Source of the DNA: Anaeramoeba flamelloides
Lineage: Eukaryota > Metamonada > Anaeramoebidae
NCBI GenBank assembly: GCA_027625915.1
Contig: JANTQA010000008.1
Coordinates: 2,993,001-3,057,000, forward strand
Direction of reading: 5' to 3'
Length of the DNA stretch: 64,000 nt
Numbering within the stretch: the first letter of the stretch is position 1; the number at the start of each line of letters is the position of its first letter. Shown one piece after another: positions 54,475 through 64,000 of the stretch. Made by a program: the position numbers and the translations under genes. The notes beneath the pieces are model-generated. The model was not told the origin of the DNA and searched no databases. It saw nothing but the letters and a program-made list of their open reading frames with translations.

Positions 54475-55015
54475 ACATGAACCAATTCCCAAAATTTGGA
54501 TACGCCCAAAATCAAAAATATGTAAAATAATGCTCAACTTATTATATTTTTCCTAGTGTCATAAAAAAACATACTTAAGTTACCCATTATTCATATTTTT
54601 ATAAGAAATCATTTTAATCCAAATAAAAAATCAAAATCTAAATCCAAAAATTATAAATTGGTTGTTTTCAAAATAATGAAACGAGTAAAAGAAATAATTT
54701 TAGTGGTTAATTTGTTGAAATTTCACCAACAATTGTTGATTGATCAATTAATAAGATATCATCAACTAATTGTAGGTGATTTTTCAATTTAACAAACTCA
54801 ACACTAAACTATCTATCAACCGTCGAAAAAAATTTCCTGATCTAAAGAAACAGATTAGGTAACTTGAAAAAAGGAAATGAAAACACAACAAAAAAGAAAA
54901 AAATTCAAGAAATAGATAATAAAATCTAAATTATTTACAAATTGTAATGTAAAGTGTGGTATGGTTAATCTTTCAACTTTTCAAAATGTGTCCAAATTTT
55001 TGGAATTTAGTTTGT
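54475..55015. repeat. Dispersed repeat R2, copy 2
   Basis: Same orientation as 17650-18180. On the minus strand it can be read as HLQLVDDILLIDQ, STIVGEIST and a stop, sharing STIVGEIS with copy 1. It ends near GTAAAGTGTGGTATGGTTAA. Confidence 0.6.
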
Positions 55016-56906
55016 TTGGTGAAAGTTCAACAAGTTTTCCAATAGATTTTTTTCTTTTTTCCTATTTCATTATTATCAACACCTATTTTTTTTTTTTTGG
55101 TTTTATATTTTTTTTTTTTTTTTTTTTTTGGTTAAAAATGGTAAAGTATAAATATATTAATATTAAGTAACATAAACCGAATTTAATATTAGATTTGTAA
55201 AAACACAATAATATATTTATTTTATTTTTTTTTATCCCTATCTTTATTTTTTGGTGTATCCAAATGTTTCTAATGTGTCTGTGTGCCTTAGTAACATCTG
55301 ATTGACCTTAATTTCATCAAGTTTAAAATATAAGATTTAAAATGATATCAAATTTTTAATAAATTTATTTTTTTATTTATCTTAAATTAAGATTTGAATT
55401 CTAATATAAATATTCAAATAGTTTAAAGATAAAGTTGTTATGTTATTCTATTTTTTTTTTAATTTTGGAAAAAAAAATAATAATGTATGTGTTTTTTACA
55501 TTTTCTTGAAAAATTTTTATTTTTTTGAATTTATAAAATGGTGAATTTTATTATTTTTATAGTAATTCAAAACACAATATCTTTATTTAGTAATAATAAT
55601 CATTAACTAAACTATTTTTCAAAAATTTTGACTTGCTTTATAATGCTAATGGGGGTTGTGTTGAGGGTTATTCCATTATTCTTTACAAAAAATATTTTCA
55701 AATTTTTGGATCAGAATCATTTTTTCTAATTTTCCAAATTTTAGTTTTGCTTTTTCAAATTTTTGTTTTTCTTTTTCTTTTTTTTTCTTGTTTTTTTGTT
55801 TAAAAAAGATAATGTGGAAAAAAAAAAGAGATCTTCGAAAAGACAAATAATCACTATGAAATTTTCGAATATGTAGTGTCTTTGAAAATGGATTTAATTA
55901 TTCATAAAAAATATTGTTGTTCAACTTTTTTTTAGTGAAAGTTCAGTTATAAAAAATCCGTAATGCTCATTTCAAAAATTGTGACTCACTTTTTTTAGTT
56001 TTTGATTTTTTTTTTTTTTAATTTTTAATATATCAGGCTTTTATAGATTTAGAATGATTTAAAAGTGAATTACAAATCATATTTAGTTATTAATTGTTCT
56101 TGAATACTAAAGGATAATTTTTTTTTTTTCAATTTATTATTTCAGGTAAGTCACAATTTTTTTAAAAGAGTTTAGTTTTGATAATTTTAAGATTAATAAA
56201 TATATAAAAACGACAATACTGAGAAATTTTACTTTTTTTTTTACAAAATTTTAATAAATATTAAATCAAGAGATTAATAAAGTTCATTTCTTGAGGTCAA
56301 AATTAAAAGTTTAATATGAATAATTTTCTAAAAAATTCAATTTGAATATGAAAAAATAATTAAAAAAATAATCAAATTGTAAAATAATTTCATTTAATAA
56401 ATTGAATTATATTTAAATCAAAACTTTTTAATAGATAAAGTAATCAACCCTAAATTTTAAAAAAAAATAAAAAATAACTTTTCAATATAAATCAAAGATA
56501 AAAAAAAAATCTTAAAATAAAAATAAAGTTTAAAAAAATTAAGTCAAATTCTATTATTTATTGGATCTTTATGACTTGAATTATCATTTTATTTTTTATA
56601 AATATTTTTTTTTTTTATTTTTATTTTAGGAAAGGCAATTTGATTTTTTTTTTTTTTTATAATTTTTCAGAAAAGAATATATTCCCTTAAACAATTTTTT
56701 AAAAGTAAATTGATAAGCAAAAGAAAATAACAACAAAAAATTAAAATGCCAACAATAATTAGACATTTTAACGATTATTTAGTAAATAATCAAATTTATA
56801 GTTTAACTTTTTAAATTTTTTTTATAAAAATTTTGTATTCAAAAACAAATAATAAAAAAAAAAACAAAATCAAGATTTTAGGTTATTAGTCTGTGTCCTC
56901 TTGAAT
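55016..56906. other. Spacer downstream of RACK1, no gene seen
   Basis: Very AT-rich, with T runs near 55083-55131 and 56639-56660. It holds the RACK1 3' untranslated region just below 56907. No frame or repeat was recognised. Confidence 0.5.
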
Positions 56907-59453
56907 TTAATTTTCTTCTTCATAAACTTCTTCTTCTTCTTCTTCTTCATCGTCATCGATGTCGATATCAACTTGTTGTTTTTCGTCTTCTGATTCAACG
57001 GCCCAAACTCTAATTTTGTTATCTGTATAACCAACAAAGAGGGTATTTCCGTCATGGCTCCAGGCAAGTGAGATTGGTCTTGGTTTGATTCCCTTTTTAC
57101 CAACTTTAAAGGTGTCGTTTAATTCAGCAAGTAAGTAGTCTTGTTGAAGTTGCCAGATTTTGATTCCATTTCTCGATGCAGTAGCTAACCAGAATCTATT
57201 TGGGGAGAAGGATAAGGCATTGACTTCTTCGCCAACGTCAAGAACCTTGAGACCTGCTTGCTTTTCAAGATCCCAAAGGATTGCTTTTCCGTCTTTTCCG
57301 CCAGATGCACATAAGGATCCATCTGGTGACATTTCAACACAGTTGACTTGTTCAGTGTGTCCAAAGAGATTTTTTTCCAATTTACATCCATTTAAGTTCC
57401 ACATTTTAACAGTCTTATCCCATGAAGAGGAGACAAAGGTGGTTGATTTTAAGAGTGGTGAAAATCTTACAGAGCTGACCCAATCGTTATGTGAACTTTT
57501 GTCTTCAATAACATATTTACATTTTCCTAATGTGTTCCAAAGTCTGACTGTTTTATCCCTTGAGCTTGATAAGATTTGTCTGTTTTCAGCAGAAAAGGTG
57601 ACAGAAAGAACATCTCCTGTGTGTCCAATAAATTGTTGGGTACATTTTCCTGTTGTTAAATCCCATAATCTAAGAGTTTTATCTAAAGAATGGATTTAAT
57701 TTAAAAACAAAAAATTAAAAAGAAAATTTTAGAGTCATTTTGGTTGTTTTTTTAAAGGAAAAGGTTTTTTAAAAAAATGTTTTGATAAATTATTGGTATC
57801 ATGGATATAAATGTTGTAATAATTGTAAAAGAGCTATTTTAAAAAAGTGAGAACTTGAAGTGTTGATCAAACTTTTTGATTCGTTCAAAAAACTTGCAGG
57901 GAAAGTCAAACTGTTTGAAAACTTTTAGTACTCACTTTTTTAAAACAACTCTCAGCTTTTTTTATTTTTTCATTTCAATTTATTTTTCCATTCTCATAAT
58001 CACCAAAAAAAAAAAAAAAAAAAAACAACACGAAAAGGGGTTATGGAATTATTTCAGTATTTTTTTAATATTTGCAATTTTTAAAATGAATTGAGAACAT
58101 TATAAAAAATTTTCTACTTCAATTTTGATAAAATTATTAATTATTTTAATAAGATATCTCTCATTGAGTTTCAAATTATAATTTTTTTTAAACAGATCAA
58201 TTGAATAAATTTGATAAATGAAGTGAAAGAAATATATAAAAAAAAAAAAAAAAAGATCACAACAATTTTCTATGAATATATAAGCAGAGTGAATTTTGAA
58301 CAAATGTTGTTTATTATTGTTAAAATCAAATTTAAATCATTAAAATTTTGTCTCAAAATTTAATCAGGAAGTTTCATTAAATTTATAAAAATATCATTTC
58401 CAATTGATTTGTAAAGATCTTGTAGTTTTTTCAACTAATAATTAGAAAAATATTTTTGGAAAGTTGAAATAAAAATTTTCATTTATAAATTAGAAAATAT
58501 CAGTAAATAAAAAAAAAAAAAGGACAAGTGGCAAAATAGATACAAAAATACTGTTAGTTGAATAATAAATCGAACAAAATTTTTATTCTGCTTTTTGAAA
58601 AAAAATAAATAAAAGGAAAAAAATTTTCATTCAAGTATCCAATCCGAAAACAGAACCCCAAATTCAAAAGAATTCATTAAATCACCCAACTCTAAAAGGG
58701 AAATTCAAAAGAGAAACAAGATTTAATCTCCTAAAGAATGTAAATTTTGCTTAGATCTTTTAAATATTGTGTTTTGAAAACTGAGTGGAAATTTTGTTCC
58801 TTTTATTATTCAATAAATATTTTTGAAATTTTGTTTCTGCTTACTCAGTGTTGCTTTATATTCCATCATTTAAATTTTTCTTCAAAAAAAAAAAAACAAA
58901 AAGAGTTTTTTTCTTTGATTTTTGAAAAAATATTAAAAAAAAAAAAAAAACTTGTCATTTGTAATCATTCGAAAGACTAATTTTCTTTTTTAGTTCAAAA
59001 ATAGAACACTCAAAAAAAAAAAATGAAAAAAATAAAAAAAAAAATAATTGTAATTACCCCAAGATCCAGATAAAGCAAACATTCCGTCTGAAGAAATTGT
59101 GACATCTTCAACAAAGTGACTATGACCATGAAGAGATTTGACTGGGAAAGCGTAATCTTCTTGATAACCTGAAACTTGTTCTTCGTTAATATTCCAAACA
59201 AGAAGGGTTTTGTCTTTTGTTTTATAAAAAAAGAAAAAAAAAATTGAAAAAAAGGAATTAGAAGATTGCAAAGGAATTGGAAAAGGAAAGGAAAAAAAAA
59301 AAAAAAAAATAAAAAATAAAAAAAAGAAAAAGAAATACCTCTTGAGCTTGTAACAAACATATTTGGATTTTCTGGTGTTGTTGCGATGGAAGTTACCCAT
59401 CCATTATGACCTTCAAGAACACATTTTAAAATTAAGGAATTTTCTGAACTCAT
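56907..59453 (-). CDS. RACK1: RACK1 ribosome-associated WD40 scaffold (three exons)
   Basis: Exons 59453-59339, 59213-59058 and 57682-56907 on the minus strand give 348 residues. Introns of 125 and 1375 bp are both phase 1, and each join restores a WD motif: SSR|DKTLLVWN and SGSW|DKTLRLWDL. Family hallmarks in order: LEGHNGWVTSIA, the Arg-Asp-Lys of blade 1 used for 40S binding, GHSHFVEDV, GHTGDVLSVTFS, SSRDKTVRLWN, HNDWVSSVRFSP, SSWDKTVKMWNL, GHTEQVNCVEMSPDGSLCAS, GGKDGKAILWDL and TASRNGIKIW. RACK1 sits on the small subunit near the mRNA exit and docks signalling proteins. Typical RACK1 is about 315 residues; this one has an extra C-terminal acidic tail (ESEDEKQQVDID, then runs of Asp and Glu to the end), about 30 residues. 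It is encoded divergently from the putative gene at 62063. Confidence 0.95.
57683..59057 (-). other. Enlarged second intron of RACK1
   Basis: 1375 bp, GTAATTAC to TTCTTTAG. It contains A/T runs and, at 58320-58510, a block resembling repeat cluster R5 (CTCAAAATTTAATCAGGAAG, TTTGTAAAGATCTTG). RACK1 introns host snoRNAs in some animals; no box C/D or H/ACA gene could be recognised here. Confidence 0.6.
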
Positions 59454-62062
59454 TCTATTTGTAATCTGATATTGATCAAAAGTTTTGGAAATCTGTTTTA
59501 AAATAACACAAAAAAAAAAAATCAAAAAGAAATAAAAACAAAAAACAAAAAGCAAGAATTTTAATTAAAAAAAATTTTTTAATGTTTAAGAAAAACAGGT
59601 TTTGTCCTGAAAAAAAGAATAGAAATGGATTACTTTTGAAAAATAGTATCTAATAAAAATGTAAAATTTGAGAGTAACAAAAAAAAATGATTTTTGATGA
59701 TGTATCTTTACTGCAAACAATCTTGGTTTAAAGAGTTTAACACTTTTACAACGCACTTTCCCAATTAAAGTGTTGGAAAGTGTTTGAAAGGTTTAAAATA
59801 TTTGAAAGTGAATGAAAGTTTGTAAAGTTTGTAAGCTGGATAAATGATATGAGATTTTTTATTGTGGTTTTTCGGTTAATGGTCAAAAGATTATTCCTTT
59901 GATGATCTCAAAAAGATTTTTTCTCTTATTTGTGCCATTTAATATCAATAATTGGGAATGTGTCGAATTTATTTCAATAACATATTTTTTTTTTTTAATT
60001 GAAGTTTCTTCGAACTCCTACAAAACCATTTTACATTTTTTTTTAAAAAAACTATTCGAAAAGTTGAACAAGAAATTGGATTAACAACTTAATCTTTTAT
60101 GATTTTCGTTCTGAGTTTTTTTTTTTGAAGGGAGCAAAAACAAAGTCCTACTATTGCTAAAATAATCCCTAGAGAAATGGAAAAACTGTTTTTCCAAATT
60201 AAAAGTCGTCTTTCTTTTTTCTAAACGGATTACCCATTAAATGATCAATGAAAAGAACAATAAACAGGAAGGAAATAAGAAGTTGGCTTCTTAAAGTTCT
60301 ACATCAAAAAAAGAAATGCTTTACAATAAGGGATTAAAGTTTTTTCTTTTTGCTTTAAGAGACTGGTAAACTAAAAAAAATCTTCAAGTAAATTTACTAA
60401 CAAATTAAAAAAAATTTTTACCATATCTTGAAATTGAAAAAAAAAGGAAAAATATGATAACTACAATGCATGACTTACTTTTAATACTATTTTCCTAAAT
60501 GAATTATTGTTTTTAAAAGTCTGATCCATTTTTCTCATTTTTGAAAAGTTCAAAATCCAACATATTTCTGAGATTATTTAAAAAAAAATTATTTTCTTTG
60601 AAAGAAGATTGAAATCTTATTACCTGTAAAGGAAGTGTACAAAAATACACTTTAAAAATAAAACCACTAAGTTCTAAAATACCAAAGTTTAAAAAATCTA
60701 CTTAATTTCAAAAAAAAAATACAATAATTATTTTAAACTTGTAAAAAATATAATTTTTTGATTCAAAGAACAGTTTAAATCAATTTTTTCTAGGGATTAA
60801 ATGAAAAAATATGAGAAAAAGAACAAAAGAATCAAATTAAAAATTCTCCCGAAATACTTTTTTAGAACCTGGAAAATTCAACTTATAATCTAAAGAAATA
60901 CTTTTTAATTTTATTATTTATAATTAATAATTATAAACACAATCTTAATTATTTCAGCAAGTCATTAGTAACCCAATGATTAAATTTATCAAATAGGTTT
61001 TACATTTATTTCTCAATTTTTTCAAGATTTTGCAACCGATAAAACAATTCAAATGCATATTTCTAATAATAAAAAAAAATAATAGATATGATCAAATAAC
61101 TAATTTTAATACAAGTTCCTTATTTATACTCTTGATATTTGAAAAAGTATATTGACAAGTCTTTTAAATTTAAAGAAATTGAATAAATATTTGTGAATAA
61201 AATAAAGGATCAATTTTTTCTGGATCTTCAAGGATTCAATATATCATTTATTTTATTGTAATTTTTAAAAGAAGATCAAAAATTCAAATATATTTGTACA
61301 TTCAAACTCTCAGAAATTACTATAAGTGAGATTTAATCTAAAAAATTATTTTTGTAAATTCTTCTTGACTAATTTGATATAAAAATCCAAACAAAAAATG
61401 ATCAGGATCTTTTGACTGAAAATTTCAATATTTAAAAATGAACTTTTTTTTAAAAATGTTTATTTTTTTCTCTAAGGTTGATAAATGAAGTTACTTATCA
61501 GGTTTAATCTTATCCTTATATAAATAATTACTCTAATACCCATGGGATTAAAAATAATGAAGAGTTATGAGTATCTTAAAAAACCCCTAAACTTTTACAA
61601 AGCCTTGATACGTTTACAACACTTTCCCCCCTTTAATAAATGCTGGAAAGTGTTTGCATGATTTATGGATTGTCTTCAGGTGTTCGAAAGTTTTGAAAAA
61701 CAGATAACTTTTATAAAAGGGATGAGATTGAATTTAGTGAGATCAATAGTTTTTTATTTCATTTTTTTTTTTAACAAAATAATAAAATCTCAAACAAATT
61801 TCATGATCCAACTAATAATTATCGATTTTGACAATGCATTTGTATATAAAATAGATGTGTTTTAATAAAACGGTGTTATTATCTTCACAATTTACAATAA
61901 CAAAAAAGAAGAAAAAGGAATTTTCCTTCTTATTGGTGATCGATCAAACAAAAACCTCTAAGCTCTGAGTTGTGTTTTCTGACAAATATAAAGATATCCA
62001 AAGAATAAAAATAATAATAAGAAGAAGACAATTGCACAAAAAATCATTGATAATTAGTGATA
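59454..62062. other. RACK1 upstream region and spacer
   Basis: The RACK1 promoter should lie just above 59453. A hairpin-forming block ACAACGCACTTTCCC...GGAAAGTGTTTG occurs at 59747-59789 and a related one ACAACACTTTCCCCCC...GGAAAGTGTTTG at 61616-61656. Both are preceded by CTTTTACAA-like sequence, so this is a small dispersed repeat or shared motif. The rest shows no gene. Confidence 0.45.
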
Positions 62063-62451
62063 ATGCCTTTAGGTTGTTGTGAAAGCTTTCGAAAACTTAT
62101 CAACCCCTTTTGGGTTTCAGAGAATATTGAAAATCTTTTGACCCAAGATCACACTCTTCTAAGAGTAGGTAAAGGGTTGTTTTTTTTTATTTTTGAAACT
62201 CTTTCATTCAACACAATTTACAATACCTCAAGATTGACTGAGAAAATATTTATTTACTTTTAGTTCTTATTGTTGTTGATAGGAAAGTTTTGATAGGTTT
62301 GTCAACCAAATCAAAAGGAAATACAATAAAACTCTTTGATCTGATTCTTGATTGTATCAAGTTTCTTATTTTATTGTTTTTTTATAAGAATAATTTTTTT
62401 CTAATTGGAATATCCCATCTAATAAAAATAATCGCAAAAATGGATATCTGA
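62063..62451 (+). CDS. Possible small two-exon gene
   Basis: ATG at 62063 opens MPLGCCESFRKLINPFWVSE, NIENLLTQDHTLLRVG before a candidate donor GTAAAGGG at about 62169. After a 110-130 bp A/T-rich gap and an acceptor-like AG near 62282-62287, the frame LIGLSTKSKGNTIKLFDLIL, DCIKFLILLFFYKN... runs to TGA at 62449-62451. Base composition changes at the proposed exon edges. The exact acceptor is unresolved: the first AG gives an early stop, the second keeps the frame. The second exon has one likely membrane-associated hydrophobic stretch. There is a faint likeness to PEX11-type peroxisomal membrane proteins, too weak to name the gene. Confidence 0.35.
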
Positions 62452-62842
62452 ATTAAAAAAATCAAAAAATCTAAGATATTAAAAAAAAATAATATTTTTA
62501 ATATTATTAACCAAAAAAACCAATGACTTTATAAGCCCTAGTGAATACCAGTAATATTTATCAGAGTTATTTTTCATCATTTTCTAATATACACCCTTAA
62601 ATTGTTAATTGTATTTTTAAAATCTCAAAAATAAATAATTTTAAACATTGAACAAATATTTTTTTGTCTTAATTTAATTAATCATAAAATTTATCCTATT
62701 TATAACAACAATAAATCCTTAAGAAAACGAACAAAGTACAATTAAAAAAAGTATTTCGACAAGATAATTTATCCAAACCCCTTACTTTTTTTTCCAACCC
62801 ATTTCCAGTCCTGATAAAATATTTCATTTTTTATCCTTTCCA

Positions 62843-64000
62843 ATGTCAGAATTTCAAAAAAAATTAAATAGGAGACAAAAACGCTTTAAAAGTAAGTCAA
62901 CAAGAAACAGATCGAGGGATAAACGAATTCGAATCACTGTAAAACATTCAAAAAATAAGCGTTCAGAAATGTTAATGAAAAGAAGAAACATTCTTTCAGA
63001 CAACAACAATAATAGCAATGATAACTTTGTAAAAAACGAAGAACTAAAAATTCCATCTGTATGTTTTTCATTTTTTTTTTTAGATGACAGATTTTTCTGA
63101 ACATTTTTGAAGAGTGTTGGTCTTTTTCATAACTGGCTTCATCAAAAACTTTTTTTTGTGCTTTTTTTTTAATCTATTTGAAAATAAAATGAAAATGATT
63201 AGATTGAAGATTTACCTCTTTTAGTCAAAGGAATAAAATCAAACGATCAAAAAACAATTGAAAATTGTACAAAGTCAATTCGTATGATGTTAAGTGTTGC
63301 TGGAGATCCACCAATTATGGAAATCTTAGAGACCAATCTTTTACAAACATTTATTCAATTTTTGCAACAAACAGAAAACGAAGTACTTCAGGTTTGTTTT
63401 TAAAATCCTTTAATTTGTTTATTTATTCTCAAGACAAGCTTCACAAGATCAGAAATTACGTGTTTAAAATCGTTTGTCTTTTTCTATATTAACCAACCAC
63501 TCAATCAATCAATATAAATTTGTAACTTGGTTATTATTTATTAGTTTGAATCTGCCTGGATTTTATCAAATATTTGCTCTGGCACAACAAATCAAACACA
63601 GCAAGTCGTTCAACTTGGGGTGATACCACTGTTTTTTGAAGGGTTAGAATCTCAAAATTTATCCCTTAGGATTCAGGTATGTGCTTTTTTGCAACTTCTT
63701 TTTATTCAATTTTTTTTTTTTTCTTAGGAAAACAACAAGAAATGAAAATCATCCAATTTGTTCTTGAAAATACCTCTTCCTTTTATTAATCTCATGAAGT
63801 GAGAGATAAAATAACTGAATTCGTATTGAAACTGTTGTATAATTATCTATAACAATATGTTGCTCCTGAAATAAAACTTTATTTTTCAAAGATATCAGTT
63901 TATTTAATTACTTTGAGAAAAATTCCCTCAATATCTAACATACAAAATCTGAATAAAGTATTTTAAAAAACAACAAAGATAACCACTAAGGCAGAAAAAC
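62843..64000 (+). CDS. Importin alpha (karyopherin alpha), 5' part
   Basis: Exons 62843-63058, 63203-63391 and 63545-63676, all phase 0 with introns of 144 and 153 bp; the gene then runs off the window. Exon 1 carries the importin-beta-binding domain: RRQKRFKSKSTRN, DKRIRI and the diagnostic RSEMLMKRRN near residue 50, followed by an Asn-rich linker. Exon 2 begins the armadillo repeats (IEDLPLLVKGIKS, then LETNLLQTFIQFLQ). Exon 3 is a textbook ARM repeat: FESAWILSNICSGTTNQTQQ, VVQLGVIPLFFEGL, matching the FEAAWALTNIASG pattern that forms the NLS-binding groove (Trp and Asn present). The protein would carry classical NLS cargo to the nucleus with importin beta. The exon expected next (EQAVWALGNI) is not in 63677-64000, so the third intron exceeds 320 bp. 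No paralogue number can be assigned. Confidence 0.9.

Noticed and set aside
57160-57699. 179-codon plus-strand frame
   Set aside because: It is antisense to RACK1 exon 3, whose WD motifs on the minus strand are unmistakable.
63677-64000. Search for the next importin alpha exon after the TTCTTAG at 63719-63725
   Set aside because: The sequence after that AG hits a stop within six codons in the required frame and lacks the expected ARM repeat, so the next exon must lie beyond the window.
1-64000. tRNA, rRNA, CRISPR arrays, prokaryotic operon signals
   Set aside because: No T-loop-like GGTTCRA pattern within a plausible cloverleaf, no rRNA-like conserved stretch and no regularly spaced direct repeats were seen. 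The genes have spliceosomal introns, so bacterial features are not expected.

Overview
The window is a nuclear eukaryotic contig: very AT-rich, with Asn/AAT-rich low-complexity coding sequence, GT-AG introns and the standard stop codons (TAA and TAG used). Proteins recognised by reading are a MED1-like Mediator subunit, an RCC1-BTB-BTB protein, ATG5, an ankyrin-repeat kinase, a PAS-domain protein, a secreted thioredoxin-fold protein, RACK1 and importin alpha. The RCC1 plus double-BTB architecture, single-PAS proteins and ankyrin kinases fit a free-living amoeboid protist. My best guess from memory is an Anaeramoeba-like genome. A dictyostelid is less likely because genes are sparse here and spacers are filled with mobile DNA.

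Layout. 1-922: end of MED1. 923-6752: spacer with a dispersed repeat (R3) carrying a TTAA-type DNA element. 6753-15184: RCC1-BTB gene whose single 6.3-kb intron holds a nest of elements (TTAA element > LINE > second TTAA element and palindromic mini-elements). 20028-22639: ATG5 in four exons, its last intron filled by an inverted repeat around another MITE. 27896-29866: intronless ankyrin kinase. 30.9-47 kb: mostly repeats, with a 136-bp inverted duplication, a PAS gene, palindrome arrays and one unknown 233-residue gene. 47-52.6 kb: repeats, including a 1.2-kb foldback and a 5'-truncated LINE with target-site duplication. 52813-53592: secreted CPDC thioredoxin-fold gene. 56907-59453: RACK1 on the minus strand with an acidic tail. 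62843-64000: start of importin alpha.

The most unusual signal is a family of small modular palindromes (types A, B and C, about 70-100 bp each). They share TAGGTTTT/AAAACCTA ends and a short polar tag (about AGGCACTTGACGGCAC). They occur in seven arrays and are stacked end to end or inside one another. Two of the insertions can be shown directly, because a second LINE copy in the same window keeps the empty sites. Three of the seven arrays lie at the same end of another dispersed repeat (R1), so R1 and the palindromes may be parts of one mobile system. No transposase for them is visible here.

The host genes do not form a functional cluster. They are unrelated housekeeping or signalling genes in a repeat-rich stretch. 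Introns are about 60-155 bp, except three that have been enlarged (1.4, 1.5 and 6.3 kb), two of them visibly by mobile DNA.
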